Shown in pieces: positions 1 through 10,764 of a DNA stretch of 64,000 bases. Source of the DNA: Dioscorea cayenensis subsp. rotundata. Its lineage: Eukaryota > Streptophyta > Magnoliopsida > Dioscoreales > Dioscoreaceae. The notes under the pieces are model-generated. The model saw nothing but the letters and a program-made list of their open reading frames with translations, was not told the origin of the DNA and ran no database searches. The stretch spans positions 4,960,001 to 5,024,000 of the forward strand of contig NC_052480.1 of the NCBI RefSeq assembly GCF_009730915.1. Reading direction: 5' to 3'. The position numbers were made by a program, and so were the translations under genes. Position 1 is the stretch's first letter, and each line of letters starts with the position of its first letter.

Positions 1-1600
1 AAAAAGGGAAGAGTTTTAATTTGAATAAAACCCTAATCTTTATCTCTAAATAAAACTTAGGGGATAAAGGTCATTTTGAGCTTATCCATGCTTAAAAAAG
101 ATAAAAGAGTTTTAATATTAATCAAAGTCCGATTCTATCTCATAATTCGGATTTAAAAGAAAAAAATATATAAATTTTAAATTTGAGTTAAAAAAAATTA
201 TTATTAAATTAAATTAAAAAATAATAAAAAATAATAAAAAAAAATAAAAAAAAATAAAACATAAATATTCAGATAATGCTAATGAAAATCCGGATATTTG
301 AAAACAAAAAAAATCTTTTGGTTAAAAAAATAATAACAATATGGTGTGCCCGGATCTTTCAGGGAGAGAGGAGGGCATGAAGAAGGGGAAGGAGCATAGG
401 AGGCATTTGGCTTCTCAATGGTTGCATCAGCATGGAAAGGCATGAAGAAGAATGTTCTCTTCCGTAGTGGGACCGGGGTTAAAAAAAGAAAGAAAAAAAT
501 GAGCATTACCATGCATGGATGAGAGGCTTCTTCCTTTGATGGTGGGACCCATAAGAAAAAAATGAGAGACATAGAGGGAGATGATCCAGCCATCCATCCC
601 ATATGCATCATCTTTGACGTAGATGAGCATCACATCAACAACCACATCTTCTGCACCCTTTTCATCTACAACTACTGTGATCTTGGTGAGGTTCTCCACC
701 GTATCCACAAGGAAGTCACCATTACACGCACCAAAGTGAGGCTGACATTGGAAAAATCATTGAAGTCGTTCAATATCCATGGGACTTGACAAGAAAATCC
801 TATTGTGAAAATGAAGGCGAAGAAGGATCCCGTAGAGATGCCCGACAATGGTGATGTCCCCTTCACACACGCCAAGCAAAGAAACGTTCATAAGCCTTGA
901 GAAGTTCATCATTTCAAGAAAGTAGATGATCATATGAAATCTCATACAAATATATATATATATATATATATAAGCATGTTCTGATTTGGCTCGATCCATG
1001 CAAAATGCCATAAAAAAAAAATCTTCATCTTAATGAGGTAGATGAAATTTCATACAAAGACGTACTTACATATATATATATATATGTTGGTTGTTAATCC
1101 CATGCAAAATGCCGTAGAAAAAAAATGTCATTTTCTGATTGTACACCCTATGCCCATGCCATAAAAAAAAAAATCTTTATATATTAATGCTAGACCCGTC
1201 CCTACATAATTTGTCTTTAAATCATGCCCATAGACAGCATGTTGTTCGTTTTCACTCACTGTGAACACCATCGTAAAAAAAAAGAAGAAGAAGAAAGAAA
1301 AGAAAATTTTTGAGGACACATGTGCAAAAATGTGAAAATGTGTGAAAATACGAAAGCTCGAGGGTTTAACTGCAAAAGCCATGAAAAATATGAAAAATAT
1401 GAAAGTTTGGGGGTTCATTTGCAAAATTTCATAAAATGTGAAAAATGAAAAAGTTAGAGGGTCTCAATGCAAAAAAAGGAAAAAGAAAGAAAAAGAAAAG
1501 AAGAAAGAAAAAAAGGATTTTTTAGCGAAGATGAGGGTACTTTGGTAATTTTCACAAGACCCCTTAAGCTTCATCGTGATGTCTAATGCATGTCGATTGC
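1..1600. other. Low-complexity, AT-rich intergenic DNA
   Basis: No gene is convincing here. Visible are A/T tracts (about 180-270), (TA)n runs near 948-972 and 1070-1085, and A/G-rich runs near 1260-1310 and 1470-1515. Around 1360-1480 a phrase of the type GAGGGTTTAACTGCAAAA recurs three times at roughly 55-65 bp spacing with divergence, so it is a short degenerate repeat. A coding-like stretch on the minus strand (about 560-900) is listed separately. Confidence 0.6.
560..900 (-). pseudogene. Unidentified coding-like remnant
   Basis: On the minus strand this richer-composition stretch reads as protein-like sequence in two overlapping frames. One frame carries a hydrophilic run containing VDTVENLTKITVVVDEKG and an acidic/valine-rich continuation; another carries CEGDITIVGHLYGILLRLHF. 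The two frames would need a one-base shift to join, and no start, intron pattern or known motif ties them together. I do not recognise the family. It could be a decayed exon or a transposon fragment, or simply an open stretch by chance. Confidence 0.25.
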
Positions 1601-1669
1601 TTTCTCTTTTGGAGGGCCTCTTCATCGCTTCTTAACAATCACGAGGCGGATTGGCTATCAAGATCCTTT

Positions 1670-2400
1670 TAAAAACTCTCTTTGAGCTCTTGGACCCTGC
1701 TTTGAGGCCATTGACTCTCTTTTGGAGTGATGACAAATTTCTTTGAACTCGATGGACCTCGTTTGAGGGCCATTAACTCTCTTAGGAGTGATAAAAAAAT
1801 TCCAAAACCCTTAAAACTCTCTTTAAGGTCGATGGACCTTGTTTGAGGCCAGCGACTCTCTTTCGAGTGTGAAAAAAATTCCAAAACCCATAAAAACTCT
1901 CTTTGAGCACATGGACCCCGTTTGAGGCCATTGACTCTCTCTCTTTCGAGTGATGAAAAATTTCTTTGAACTGATGGACCCTGTTTGAGGCCATTAACTC
2001 TCTTAGGAGATAAAAAATTCCAAAACCCTTAAAACTCTCTTTGAGCTGATGGACCCTGTTTGAGGCCATTAACTCTCTTAGGAGTGATAAAAAAATTCCA
2101 AAAACCCTTAAAAACTCTCTTTGAGTGATGGACCTGTTTGAGGCCGTATGACTCTCTTCGAGTGACGAAAAAAATTCCAAAACCCATAAAACTCTCTTTG
2201 AGCACATGGACCCCGTTTGAGGCCATTGACTCTCTTCGAGTGATGAAAAAAATTCCAAAACCCATAAAACTCTCTTTGAGTGATGGGCACTGTTTGAGAG
2301 CCATTGACTCTCTTCGAGTGATAAAAAAATTCCAAAACCCATAAAACTCTTTTTGAGCTCATGGACCTGGTTTGAGGCCATTGACTCTCTTAAGAGTGAT
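1670..2400. repeat. Tandem array A, about 78-bp unit, ten copies
   Basis: A unit containing CTCTCTTTGAGC, GATGGACC, GTTTGAGGCCATTGACTC and AAATTCCAAAACCC is repeated head to tail. The TTTGAG/TTTGAA anchor falls at about 1681, 1742, 1822, 1902, 1964, 2040, 2120, 2198, 2275 and 2352. Spacing is therefore mostly 76-80 bp with two shorter units of about 61 bp that lack the AAATTCCAAAACCC part. Long minus-strand ORFs here come from the unit length being close to a multiple of three and are not taken as genes. Confidence 0.9.
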
Positions 2401-2464
2401 GAAGAAATTTCAAGATCTTCAAAAACCAAGCATTCTAAAACAAAAAAAATCAAATCAAAATGAT

Positions 2465-4560
2465 GAATCAACAAATGAGCTCAACAACCTCAGAGTTAAA
2501 GTGTTGAAGAGTTCACAAGTTGCAAAAAAAGCTTCACAAGCATGAAAGCCGAAGCTTATAAAAAAATCAAATCAAGTTCCAAATCAAATTCAAGATGAAA
2601 GTTCAAGGTCCAAGACACTAATTTCAAACAAGTCAACAAATGAGCTCAACAACCTCAAAGTTAAAGTGTTGAAGAGTTCACAAGTTACAAAAAAAGCTTC
2701 ATAGCATGACGGTAGAAGCTTATGAAAGGTCGAAACCAAGTTTGTGATTCATCGACATAGGGAATTCACGACTTGAAATCCAAATTAAATCTAAGATGCA
2801 AAAATTAAAGATTCAAGTTTCAAACAAGTCAACAAATGAGCTTAACAACCTCAAGGATAAAGTGTTGAAGAGTTCACAAGTTGCAAAAAGTTTCACAAGC
2901 CTAAAAGCCGAAGCTTATGAAAAGTCAAATGAAGTTCCAAATCAAGTTCCAAATCAAATCAAAGAATGCAAATTCAACAAATGAACTCAACAACCTCAAG
3001 GATGAAGAGTTGAAGAGTTCACAAGTTGTAAAAAGCTTCACAAGCATAAAAGTCGAAGTTCATGAAAAAGCCAAACCATATTTGCGATTCCTCAATGCGG
3101 AGAATCTATAACTTAAAGTCGAGATCAAATTCAAGACAAACTCAAAAACATCCAAGATAAAGCGAGTTCAACAACCCTCGGAGTTGAAGCATTGAGGAGT
3201 TCATAAGTTGCACAAAAAGTTTCAGCAAGCCCAAGAGTCAAGCTTATGGAAAGTCAAGTCAAGTTCCAAATCAAATCCAAGATACAAAAAGATCAAATGT
3301 CCAAATTTCAAGTTTCAAATAAATCAACAAATGAGCTCAACGACCTCGAGGATGAAGAGTTGAAAAGTTCACAAGTTGTAAAAAGCTTCACAAGCATAAA
3401 AGCCGAAGCTTATGAAAAGTCAAACCAAGTTTGTGATTCATCAATACAAAGAATCCACAACTTGAAATCCAAATCAAAGTTTAAGATACATAATCAAATT
3501 CCCAAGGAGCAAGTTCAAAGTCTAAGACCCAAGTTTCAAACAAATCAACAAATGAGCTCAACAACCTCAAAGTTGAAGTGTTGAAGAGTTCACAAGTTGC
3601 AAAAAGTTTCACAAGCCTAAAGGCCGAAAGCTTATGAAAAAGTCAAATGAAGTTCCAAATCAAATCAAAGAATTCAAATTCAACAAATGAACCCAACAAC
3701 CTCAAGGGTGAAGAGTTGAAGAGTTCACAAGTTACAAAAAAACCTCACAAGCCTAAAGGCCGAAGCTTGTAAAAAAAATCAAATCAAGTTCCAAATCAAA
3801 TTCAAGATGATAACTGAAAAGTCCAAGTTCCAAGTTTCAAACAAGTCAACAAATGAGTTCAACAACTTCAAAGCTAGGGCGTTGAAGAGTTCACAAGTTG
3901 CAAAAAAAAGCTTCACAAGCATGACAGCCGAAGTTTATGAAAGGTCAAACCAAGTTTGTGATTCATCAACATAGGGAATCCACAGCTTGAAATCCAAATT
4001 AAATCTAAGATGCAAAATCAAAGATCCAAGTTTCAAACAAGTCAACAAATGAACCCAATAACCTCAAAGTTAAAGTGTTGAAGAGTTCACAAGTTACAAA
4101 AAGCCTCACAAGCCTGAAGGCCGAAGCTTGTAAAAAAAATCAAATCAAGTTCCAAATCAAATTCAAGATGATAACTGAAAAGTCCAAGTTCCAAGTTTCA
4201 AACAAGTCAACAAATGAGTTCAACAACCCTCAAAGCTAAGGCGTTGAATAGTTCACAAGTTGCAAAAAAGACTTCACAAGCATGATGACCCAGAAGTTTA
4301 TGAAAAGGTCAAAACCAAGTTTGTGATTCATCAACATAGGGAATCCACAGACTTTGAAATCCAAATTAAAAGCTAAGATGCAAAAATCAAAGATCCAAGT
4401 TCCAAATAAATCAACAAATGAGCTCAACAACCTCAAGGATAAAAGCGTTGAGAGTTCACGGCTGCTAAAGTTTTCATGAGCCCTGAAGGCCGAAGCTTAT
4501 GAAGAATCAAATCAAGTTCCAAATCAAGTCCAAGATGTAAATTCAAATATCTAAGACACA
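2465..4560. repeat. Tandem array B, 135-220-bp units, about eleven copies
   Basis: A second, unrelated array starts directly after array A. Its anchor CAACAAATGAGCTCAACAAC occurs near 2469, 2634, 2829, 2968, 3324, 3545, 3680, 3845, 4045, 4210 and 4410. Each unit continues with GAAGAGTTCACAAGTTGCAA, CTTCACAAGC, CCGAAGCTTATGAAAA and CAAGTTCCAAATCAA. Unit length varies (about 135-220 bp) because segments such as GTTTGTGATTCATCAACA are present in only some units, so two or more unit types alternate. The short plus-strand ORFs are by-products of the repeat. Confidence 0.9.
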
Positions 4561-4835
4561 ACTTCACCAGTTTTTAAGTCATGTTCAAGATACATATTTC
4601 AACCGTTGACGAAGACCAAAAGTCAACAAAAGTCAAAGCGCGATTTTCGGCAAAATAGTCGGAAGGAGATAAAAGGCTACAATTATTGTTGCGTTAAGAT
4701 GATTAAATTCCAAACTTCTTGTACTTTCAACGAAGTCTATGAATTTATGAATAAAAAATTTATTTGTCAGAATCTGTTTCTTTCTTCACACTTATTTTCT
4801 TAATCGGAGGTTCCTGTGACAATGTCCAGGGTAAT
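4561..4835 (+). mobile_element. Possible retrotransposon (LTR-like) end after the tandem arrays
   Basis: Array B gives way to single-copy sequence with CCGTTGACGAAGACC, AAAAGTCAACAAAAGTCAAA and a TTCCTGTGACA stretch near 4810-4822. GTTGAC/AGTCAA-rich DNA next to large tandem repeats is a look I associate with the 3' region and LTR of plant Ty3/gypsy elements, especially Tat/Ogre types, which carry tandem repeats beside the LTR. No primer-binding site, polypurine tract, paired LTR or gag-pol can be seen, so this is an inference from appearance only. Confidence 0.25.
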
Positions 4836-4838
4836 TAA

Positions 4839-4860
4839 CATTAGGGGCTTGCCCCTAATG
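4839..4860. repeat. Perfect 10-bp inverted repeat
   Basis: CATTAGGGGC and GCCCCTAATG form a perfect 10-bp stem with a 2-base loop (TT). It lies just past the retrotransposon-like end and is GC-richer than its surroundings. It may be the core of a small foldback element; nothing else supports a function. Confidence 0.6.
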
Positions 4861-7140
4861 GAAGTCATGAACCCACAATCCCTTGTAGTCTACAAAATAT
4901 TAAGATTTAATTTGTGATCCATGCTTTTTATCCGGTCAATCCTAATCAAAGGCCGGGTGGAAAGAAAGGAGCCCACAAATGTATAAGTAATATATTTTAC
5001 ACTATATTAGAGATTGTTTTATACTAACCGAGATATAATTTTATGAAAATATATTTTATTGTATTGAATGAAAGACATAAGCAACCAAATTTTTCGTTAT
5101 ATTTAAACATCAAAACTTAGACAATATCATGTATTAATTTATTAGAAATAAATCTTTTATTTATCCATATTATGAAACAACAAATAGTACACACATAAAG
5201 GTTTTATTACCCTCTTATAAAATTTATTTTTGTTCCAATGTCCTTCGTTTTCAAGCTATGAAGACCTATCAACCAAGTCCCTCATAACCATCGTCATAAA
5301 ATAGGAACTGGTCAAAGACTCAATGGTGAAGCTATTGAAGCAATACTTTAAACCTCTCAAATTTGAAGTCTTGTTTAATATAATAAAATAAGATTTTATT
5401 TTATTTTTATTTAATAATTGATATCAAATACTCCCAACAATTTTTTAAAATTTTAAAATAATAAACTAAGGTGTTATAGTTTTTTGCTATATCTTGTTTT
5501 AATTAATTTTTAAAATTCCCATTTTTCGCTATCCTCTATTTTAAAAATAGTCAACTTCTTTTTTAGGGTTAATCTATCATTCTTTTTTCATCATAAATAA
5601 CAAATTAAAAAATTATTTATGTCAATACTATTTTTTTTTATCTTTATTCTTTAGTTTTTTTTTTACAAATTTACATATAGTCATTTAAGTGGTGATGAAT
5701 TCTAGTAGCTGTAAGAAATCTATGAACATCTCATATAGTCATTTGTCTATTAACCTCACTCTAAGAATTAGTGGTGGCGATTTAGTCATAACATGCAAAT
5801 TTAAACTTTTTATTTTTGCCAATAACCTTTTATTATGTTAGCATCATATATTTTTTTTTTTCTATAAAGTGTGTTTATCTTCCTACCAAAGAAAACATAT
5901 TTGAATTTTAGCTCACTCTAAGTAAAAACATAGGTATCTTGAAAATATTAATTCTATGCTTTTATATATCTCTCACAACCGTTATCCACTTTATTAAAAA
6001 AAATTAAATAAAATAATAAGGAGATATACAAACATACAAGTGATCATTATTGGAGAAAGATGTAGTGTGAATAGTGCATTAATAATTAAGCCAATGAAAA
6101 TAGATGGTAGTTGGTGGTGGCAAGAAAATAACACGAGAAACTCATCCCAATCCCTATACCATCTGGTGAGGATGCATAGTTGAACATCAATTCCCTTTAT
6201 ACACACTCTCTTGACTATTGTGCTTATCGGATTTATCAAAAGCAAAATAAAATAACAAGAGAACTCCATCCATTGCGATAGCTATCATTCATATTTCAAT
6301 TGCACTAGAGGGCTAGGAAACAAATAATTGGATATTTAAGAGTGTAAATTATTATATAATTTTTTAAGGTGAATTTGTAAATTAAAGAATTATAATTTAT
6401 AAGAGAATTAATGAAAAAAGATGGAAGGATTTAATAAAAGTTTCAAAAGATGTTGATGCACTTGAAACTACTGTAATATATATATATATATATTTGATCA
6501 ATTAGCGACAAGCACCGAGATTTCTCAAAAACAAGTAAAATAGAAAATCATTAGACTATGTCTTAGTTCCTTGCTTTAATATTTTTTGGGTATATTTTTA
6601 AAATTATGCTTAAAATATTTTTATTTTATAACCCTTTTGATCTCTTTTCCAATTTCCTACTTAGGTGGCAAGTCCTTTAGTGAGCTCGCATAGACCACAA
6701 TGGCGAGTTTGAAAGCAATAAAGAAGGTGGAAGGTGGATTAATGAAGGCAAAATAATTATTTTATAAAAATATCATTAAATTCTAAAAATTAATTTAAAA
6801 GGATACTACTTTGAAATCCTGAAAAGTGAGCCCTCTGAAGTCCTTTGCAAGATATGCATGGACGGATGGACCTTGAAGCCTTTTCTTGATGAAAAATTAA
6901 TTTTATAATGATAACACAAGCAGGGTTTCTACAGAGAGGTACAGGTGATTTGTATGGGGTAAGGTTGTAAATACGTGTAAATATATATATATATATATAG
7001 GTGCAAAGGTGATTTACTATGAGTATATATATTGTACAATTTTTTTTTAAAAAAAAATAGGAATGTGAGTTGGAATCAAAATTCAACTAAATTTTGATTT
7101 GATTAATATTAATTAAAATAAATATTTTTTGGAATTTAAT
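4861..7140. other. AT-rich intergenic DNA, no gene seen
   Basis: Only short chance ORFs are present. Microsatellite TA runs occur near 6476-6495 and 6980-7000. No splice-linked exons, RNA gene or complete transposon was recognised. Confidence 0.6.
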
Positions 7141-7644
7141 TTTATAATATAGTTGATGGAGAAGTATAGGGACATGAAGAAAGATCTACATATAGTTTTT
7201 ATCAAGCTAGGAAAGGTTTAGGATTGGATTCTTAGGGAGGTTCTTTGATTGGTTAACAAAAAACAGAGGTTGACATTAAGTACACTGACTTTGTGAAGGA
7301 TATATATGACCACTATGTCACTAGTGTTAGAATAGTCCCTCTAGTGTATTAGAATAGTCCCATTACTATAGGCTTCCATCAAAGTTCAATTTTTAAGTTC
7401 TTTATCTTTTTGCTTTACTGTTGTATGAGCTGACAAAGCATATTCAAGGATCCGACATCTTAATGTATGTTTTTTTGCCGATAATGTGGTGTTAGTTGAT
7501 GATGAAGGTGTCAACCACAAGTTATTGGGAAAAAAATATTTTAGAAACCAAAGGCTTCATATTAAATAAGATAAAAAATAGAATATTTGAAATGTAATTT
7601 CATTAAGAAGCGTGGTAGAAATAGATAGATGTAGGATATGTATT

Positions 7645-8178
7645 TTTTATTTTATTTGTAACTTTTTTTCTATGACAACATGATAAGCACAATAATAACC
7701 ATATTGTTAGAGACCAAAGTAAAATCTAGAACCAACCTAATTATAATAAATAAATAAGTTGATAACTTCAATTTAAAAAATAAGAATACTACTTGATATA
7801 TACATTTTGTTGCACTTAAAAAGGTGTGCTAATAATTTAATTTGATAGATAAATAAATTAAAAATGTAGCTTTTTATCCTTTTAAAAATTATTTTGATGT
7901 CTTAAAATTTTTTAAGTTATTATAAATTATTTTAAATTTTTTGTTGTTTGGGACTAAATTTAAAAAATATTTTGTAATTTCTTTATATTTATTTATGTTT
8001 TAAACTAAAACAAGAAAATTTTGTAGGTCAATTGGTTAATGTTATTTTCCCATGTGAGAGGTCCTAGGTTCAAATCCCATCCATGACACATTTTTTTGTT
8101 ATTTACAAAAACCCGCCGGGTCAACCCGGCCCGGCAGGTCGGGTCCGATTAACCGGCCCGTGGCCACCTTTAGAAATA
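7645..8178. mobile_element. Foreign segment interrupting the LINE, with a tRNA-like promoter
   Basis: LINE coding similarity stops near 7640 and resumes near 8180, so this stretch is probably inserted. A possible 8-bp flanking repeat, TAGAAATA, is seen at about 7615-7622 and 8172-8179. Within it, 8020-8085 has RNA polymerase III-like boxes: AGGTCAATTGG (A-box-like, one mismatch to RGYNNARYNGG) and GGTTCAAATCC (B-box match), about 35 bp apart, as in a tRNA-derived SINE. The GC-rich stretch 8108-8172 ends in GGCCACCTTTA, which resembles a degraded hAT terminal repeat. The history is therefore composite and unresolved. Confidence 0.4.
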
Positions 8179-8297
8179 AGAGTGGGATTACGATATAAGT
8201 TATTGAGATTGGTAGAAGTACAGTCTTTCAATACTATCATACAAATGAATGGGTTTTCACCACCAATAGAATTAAAAATTGTTTGGGTCAAGTGGAG

Positions 8298-8889
8298 TAG
8301 GGGTGGCAAAAATTCGGGTCCGGACAACTACTAATATAAATAGAAAAACTTGTGTCCGGACCCGGCCCGGTTTTAAATCCGGACAAACTTGGTATGTCCA
8401 AACCCGGTTTATTTTAAAACCGGATTGTCCGGGATGTCCAAATTTTTTTCCGAATTCTATAAGTTATTTTTTTAAGTTCGCTCAAATATTAAATTATACA
8501 AAAAAATAATTTAATTCACATTAAATGTAAAAACATTAATAATCCAAAAACTCAACTCAAATTATAGAAAAATCTAAGTCTTAATAGAAAAAAACAATAG
8601 ATGTTTAAAAGTTTTTTTAGAAAAAAATGAGCTTAAAACAAATGGGCCTAAGGTTGTGAGCTTTTAAAGTTTTTAGGGGTTAAAAGGACCGGTTGTCCGA
8701 ATTTCATGTCCGGACCCGCCCGGATTTAAATCCGGACAACTAAGCCATGTCCGGACCCGCCCGGATTTCATCCGGACAACTAGCCCATGTCCGGACCCGA
8801 CCCGCATTTGCAAAACCTTATGTCCAAACCCTTTTTATTCGGGTCGGACAAATCGGGCGTGGTCCCGAGACAGATTATTGCCACCCCTA
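8298..8889. mobile_element. Non-autonomous hAT element, 592 bp, with 8-bp target site duplication
   Basis: The element begins TAGGGGTGGCAA and ends TTGCCACCCCTA, a perfect 12-bp terminal inverted repeat. It is flanked on both sides by AAGTGGAG (8290-8297 and 8890-8897), a perfect 8-bp target duplication as expected for hAT transposases. The inside is rich in CCGGAC/GTCCGG motifs arranged as imperfect direct and inverted subrepeats (for example near 8355-8440 and 8700-8800), which in hAT elements often serve as transposase binding sites. There is no transposase ORF. It sits inside the LINE reverse transcriptase, at the codons for KW. Confidence 0.92.
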
Positions 8890-9456
8890 AAGTGGAGGGG
8901 TACTTTTGGTATTTTTATATGACTATAAAATTCTTCTTAGATTGAATGATAAATTTTATAAGATGGTTATTGAGCCAACTATGATCTATGGCTCAAATTA
9001 TTAAATAGTTAAAACATAACATCATAGAAGATAAGTGTGGCTAAGATGTGAATGTTTTGAGATGGATATTAGACAATTCTATAAATGGTTGTTTTAAGAA
9101 TGAGTTTATTAAAAATAAATTAGAATTTACATATATTAAGAGAAAATTGTTTGAAATGGTATGAATATGCATTGAGATGACTATTAGGAAGGTGGAAGAA
9201 CTTCATGTGTATAGGCATAGAAGAAGTAGAGGTATAAGCATTGAATTATTGTTATTATGTTTAGCCGTTTAGGTGATTTTATAATGAAATCTAGAATCAA
9301 GTAAAGTTGTTGAGCATACCATTAAAATTATGACTATAAGTCCGATTGAATTTAAACATTAAGAGAAAATTATTTTATATTAAGAGAAAATTATTTTTTT
9401 CCTAATTTAAACATTAAAAAAACCCAAATTAATTCAATCATGGAATTAATAACATG

Positions 9457-10037
9457 TAGGACTGCCCTTGGACTGGGTGGCCCATTGGCTGCCAAAGCCC
9501 AACTCAAAAGCTATAGAATTTGAGTTTAGGAAAATAGCCCAAAGATCTAGGCTGGGCTTAAATATATAGGTCCGATTGAATTTTGGGTTGAGTTTTGGTC
9601 ATACAAATTTTAACCCAGCCAGACCCATCCCAGTCTAAATACTTAAATAAATAAATTGTATATATATATATGTATATGTGTGTGTATATATATATATGTA
9701 TAGATATGTATCAGAGGCAAGGATTTGTGTTTTTTTAACTTTGGTTTTGTTATTTTTTTACTTTAGTTGTATTTATTTAATTATGTGATAAAATATTAAT
9801 GTTCTATAAATAGTTTTATTTATCTATTTGTAGTATTTTGTAAAAATATAAAATAAAATTTTGTTTATTTTTGGGCTAGGATTGGTTAGGCCTGGGCCTA
9901 ATGAAATTTAGATGGACTGAGATGGGCTACAATTAGCCAAGTTCAGCCAGAATATATAGACTACTTTTTTAAGTGTAGGCCAGTCTAGACCCGTCCTAGT
10001 CTCAGCCCAGTCCCAGCTTAGTCCATGTTTAGTCCTA
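9457..10037. mobile_element. Second hAT-like non-autonomous element, 581 bp
   Basis: It starts TAGGACTGCCC and ends TTTAGTCCTA, giving a short TAGGACT/AGTCCTA terminal inverted repeat with further inward similarity (GGACT/AGTCC). Flanks are ATAACATG (9449-9456) and CTAACATG (10038-10045), a 7-of-8 match consistent with an 8-bp hAT duplication. The ends are rich in GGGCCTGGGC/GCCCAGCC words and the middle is AT-rich with a (TA/TG)n run near 9658-9710. No transposase is encoded. Confidence 0.75.
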
Positions 10038-10045
10038 CTAACATG

Positions 10046-10719
10046 AAACACATGATTTAAGGTACTCAATATTAGCAATAAGATAATTATTAATGATAAA
10101 TTCATCAATTTGTTTAAATTAAATATATACTATTCTGTAATAACGGAATTGATGAATTTTTTCACAAATCATAAATTATGAATCCATGATTTATCTATAT
10201 TTAAAAAACAATATTCTTAATAAAGGTAAATTACTAATATGTTTCATTAAATGCATACAATAGTACATATTATTATTTATATATTGATTTTAATAATTAA
10301 AAGGATCAAACATAAAATTAAATAAGAAAAATATCAAATAATATTTGGAAAAAATCAAAAGTTTACTTTAGAGACTCTTTGGCTTGTCCATATTTATTCA
10401 AAAAAAAAAAAAAAATTGAGGATCAATCCAACTTATAGTTATAATTCAAGGACCAAAACATCATTTACTCATAGTCAGTGGAAAGTGTAAAATTTTTAAA
10501 AAAGTAAACATTTCATAACTGAGGTCTACCATCATATTGTAGTTAAAAAAACCCAAGGACCAAAACATAATTTACTCGGAGACTTGAATCATGAATGAAA
10601 GGTCTACATGAGAACACAATTGCATTTCCCAAATCACCCTCTCAAAACCGTCATCAACGGATCAACCAATATGAATAGGAGAACATTAAGGGTATTTTGA
10701 TAATTTGACTATAAAAATA

Positions 10720-10755
<36 letters not shown>
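10046..10755. other. Intergenic region upstream of the Smr gene
   Basis: AT-rich, no gene. A 30-bp phrase around AAGGACCAAAACAT is repeated at 10448 and 10555 (107 bp apart). A trinucleotide (AAT)n microsatellite spans about 10719-10755 immediately before the transcribed region of the next gene. Confidence 0.6.
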
Positions 10756-10756
<1 letters not shown>

Positions 10757-10764
10757 CTTCTTTT

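Larger units (their letters stand above)
7150..9280 (+). mobile_element. Decayed RTE-type LINE, reverse transcriptase remnant (split by insertions)
   Basis: Read on the plus strand with several frameshifts and stops, this region gives the ordered landmarks of a plant RTE-type LINE reverse transcriptase. First comes MEKYRDMKKDLH, then KYTDFVKDIYDHYVTSVR. Next is the catalytic box at about 7472-7530, read as FADNVVLVDDEGVNHK, where the usual second Asp of FADD is Asn. After an interruption come QSFNTIIQMNG and KIVWVKW (to about 8297). After the hAT insertion come YDYKILLRLNDKFYKMVIEP and MIYGS (about 8925-8995). Similarity fades by about 9200-9280. The element is dead. Family placement is from memory of RTE reverse transcriptases and should be confirmed by translated search. 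Confidence 0.75.

Noticed and set aside
1782..2474. 230-codon minus-strand ORF across tandem array A
   Set aside because: It is created by a repeat unit of 78 bp (a multiple of three) with no stop in one frame. The translation is just the repeat, with frame slips between units.
2796..3584. Lys/Ser/Asn-rich plus-strand ORFs in tandem array B
   Set aside because: They follow the repeat unit and are interrupted in every other unit; no sign of splicing or conservation.
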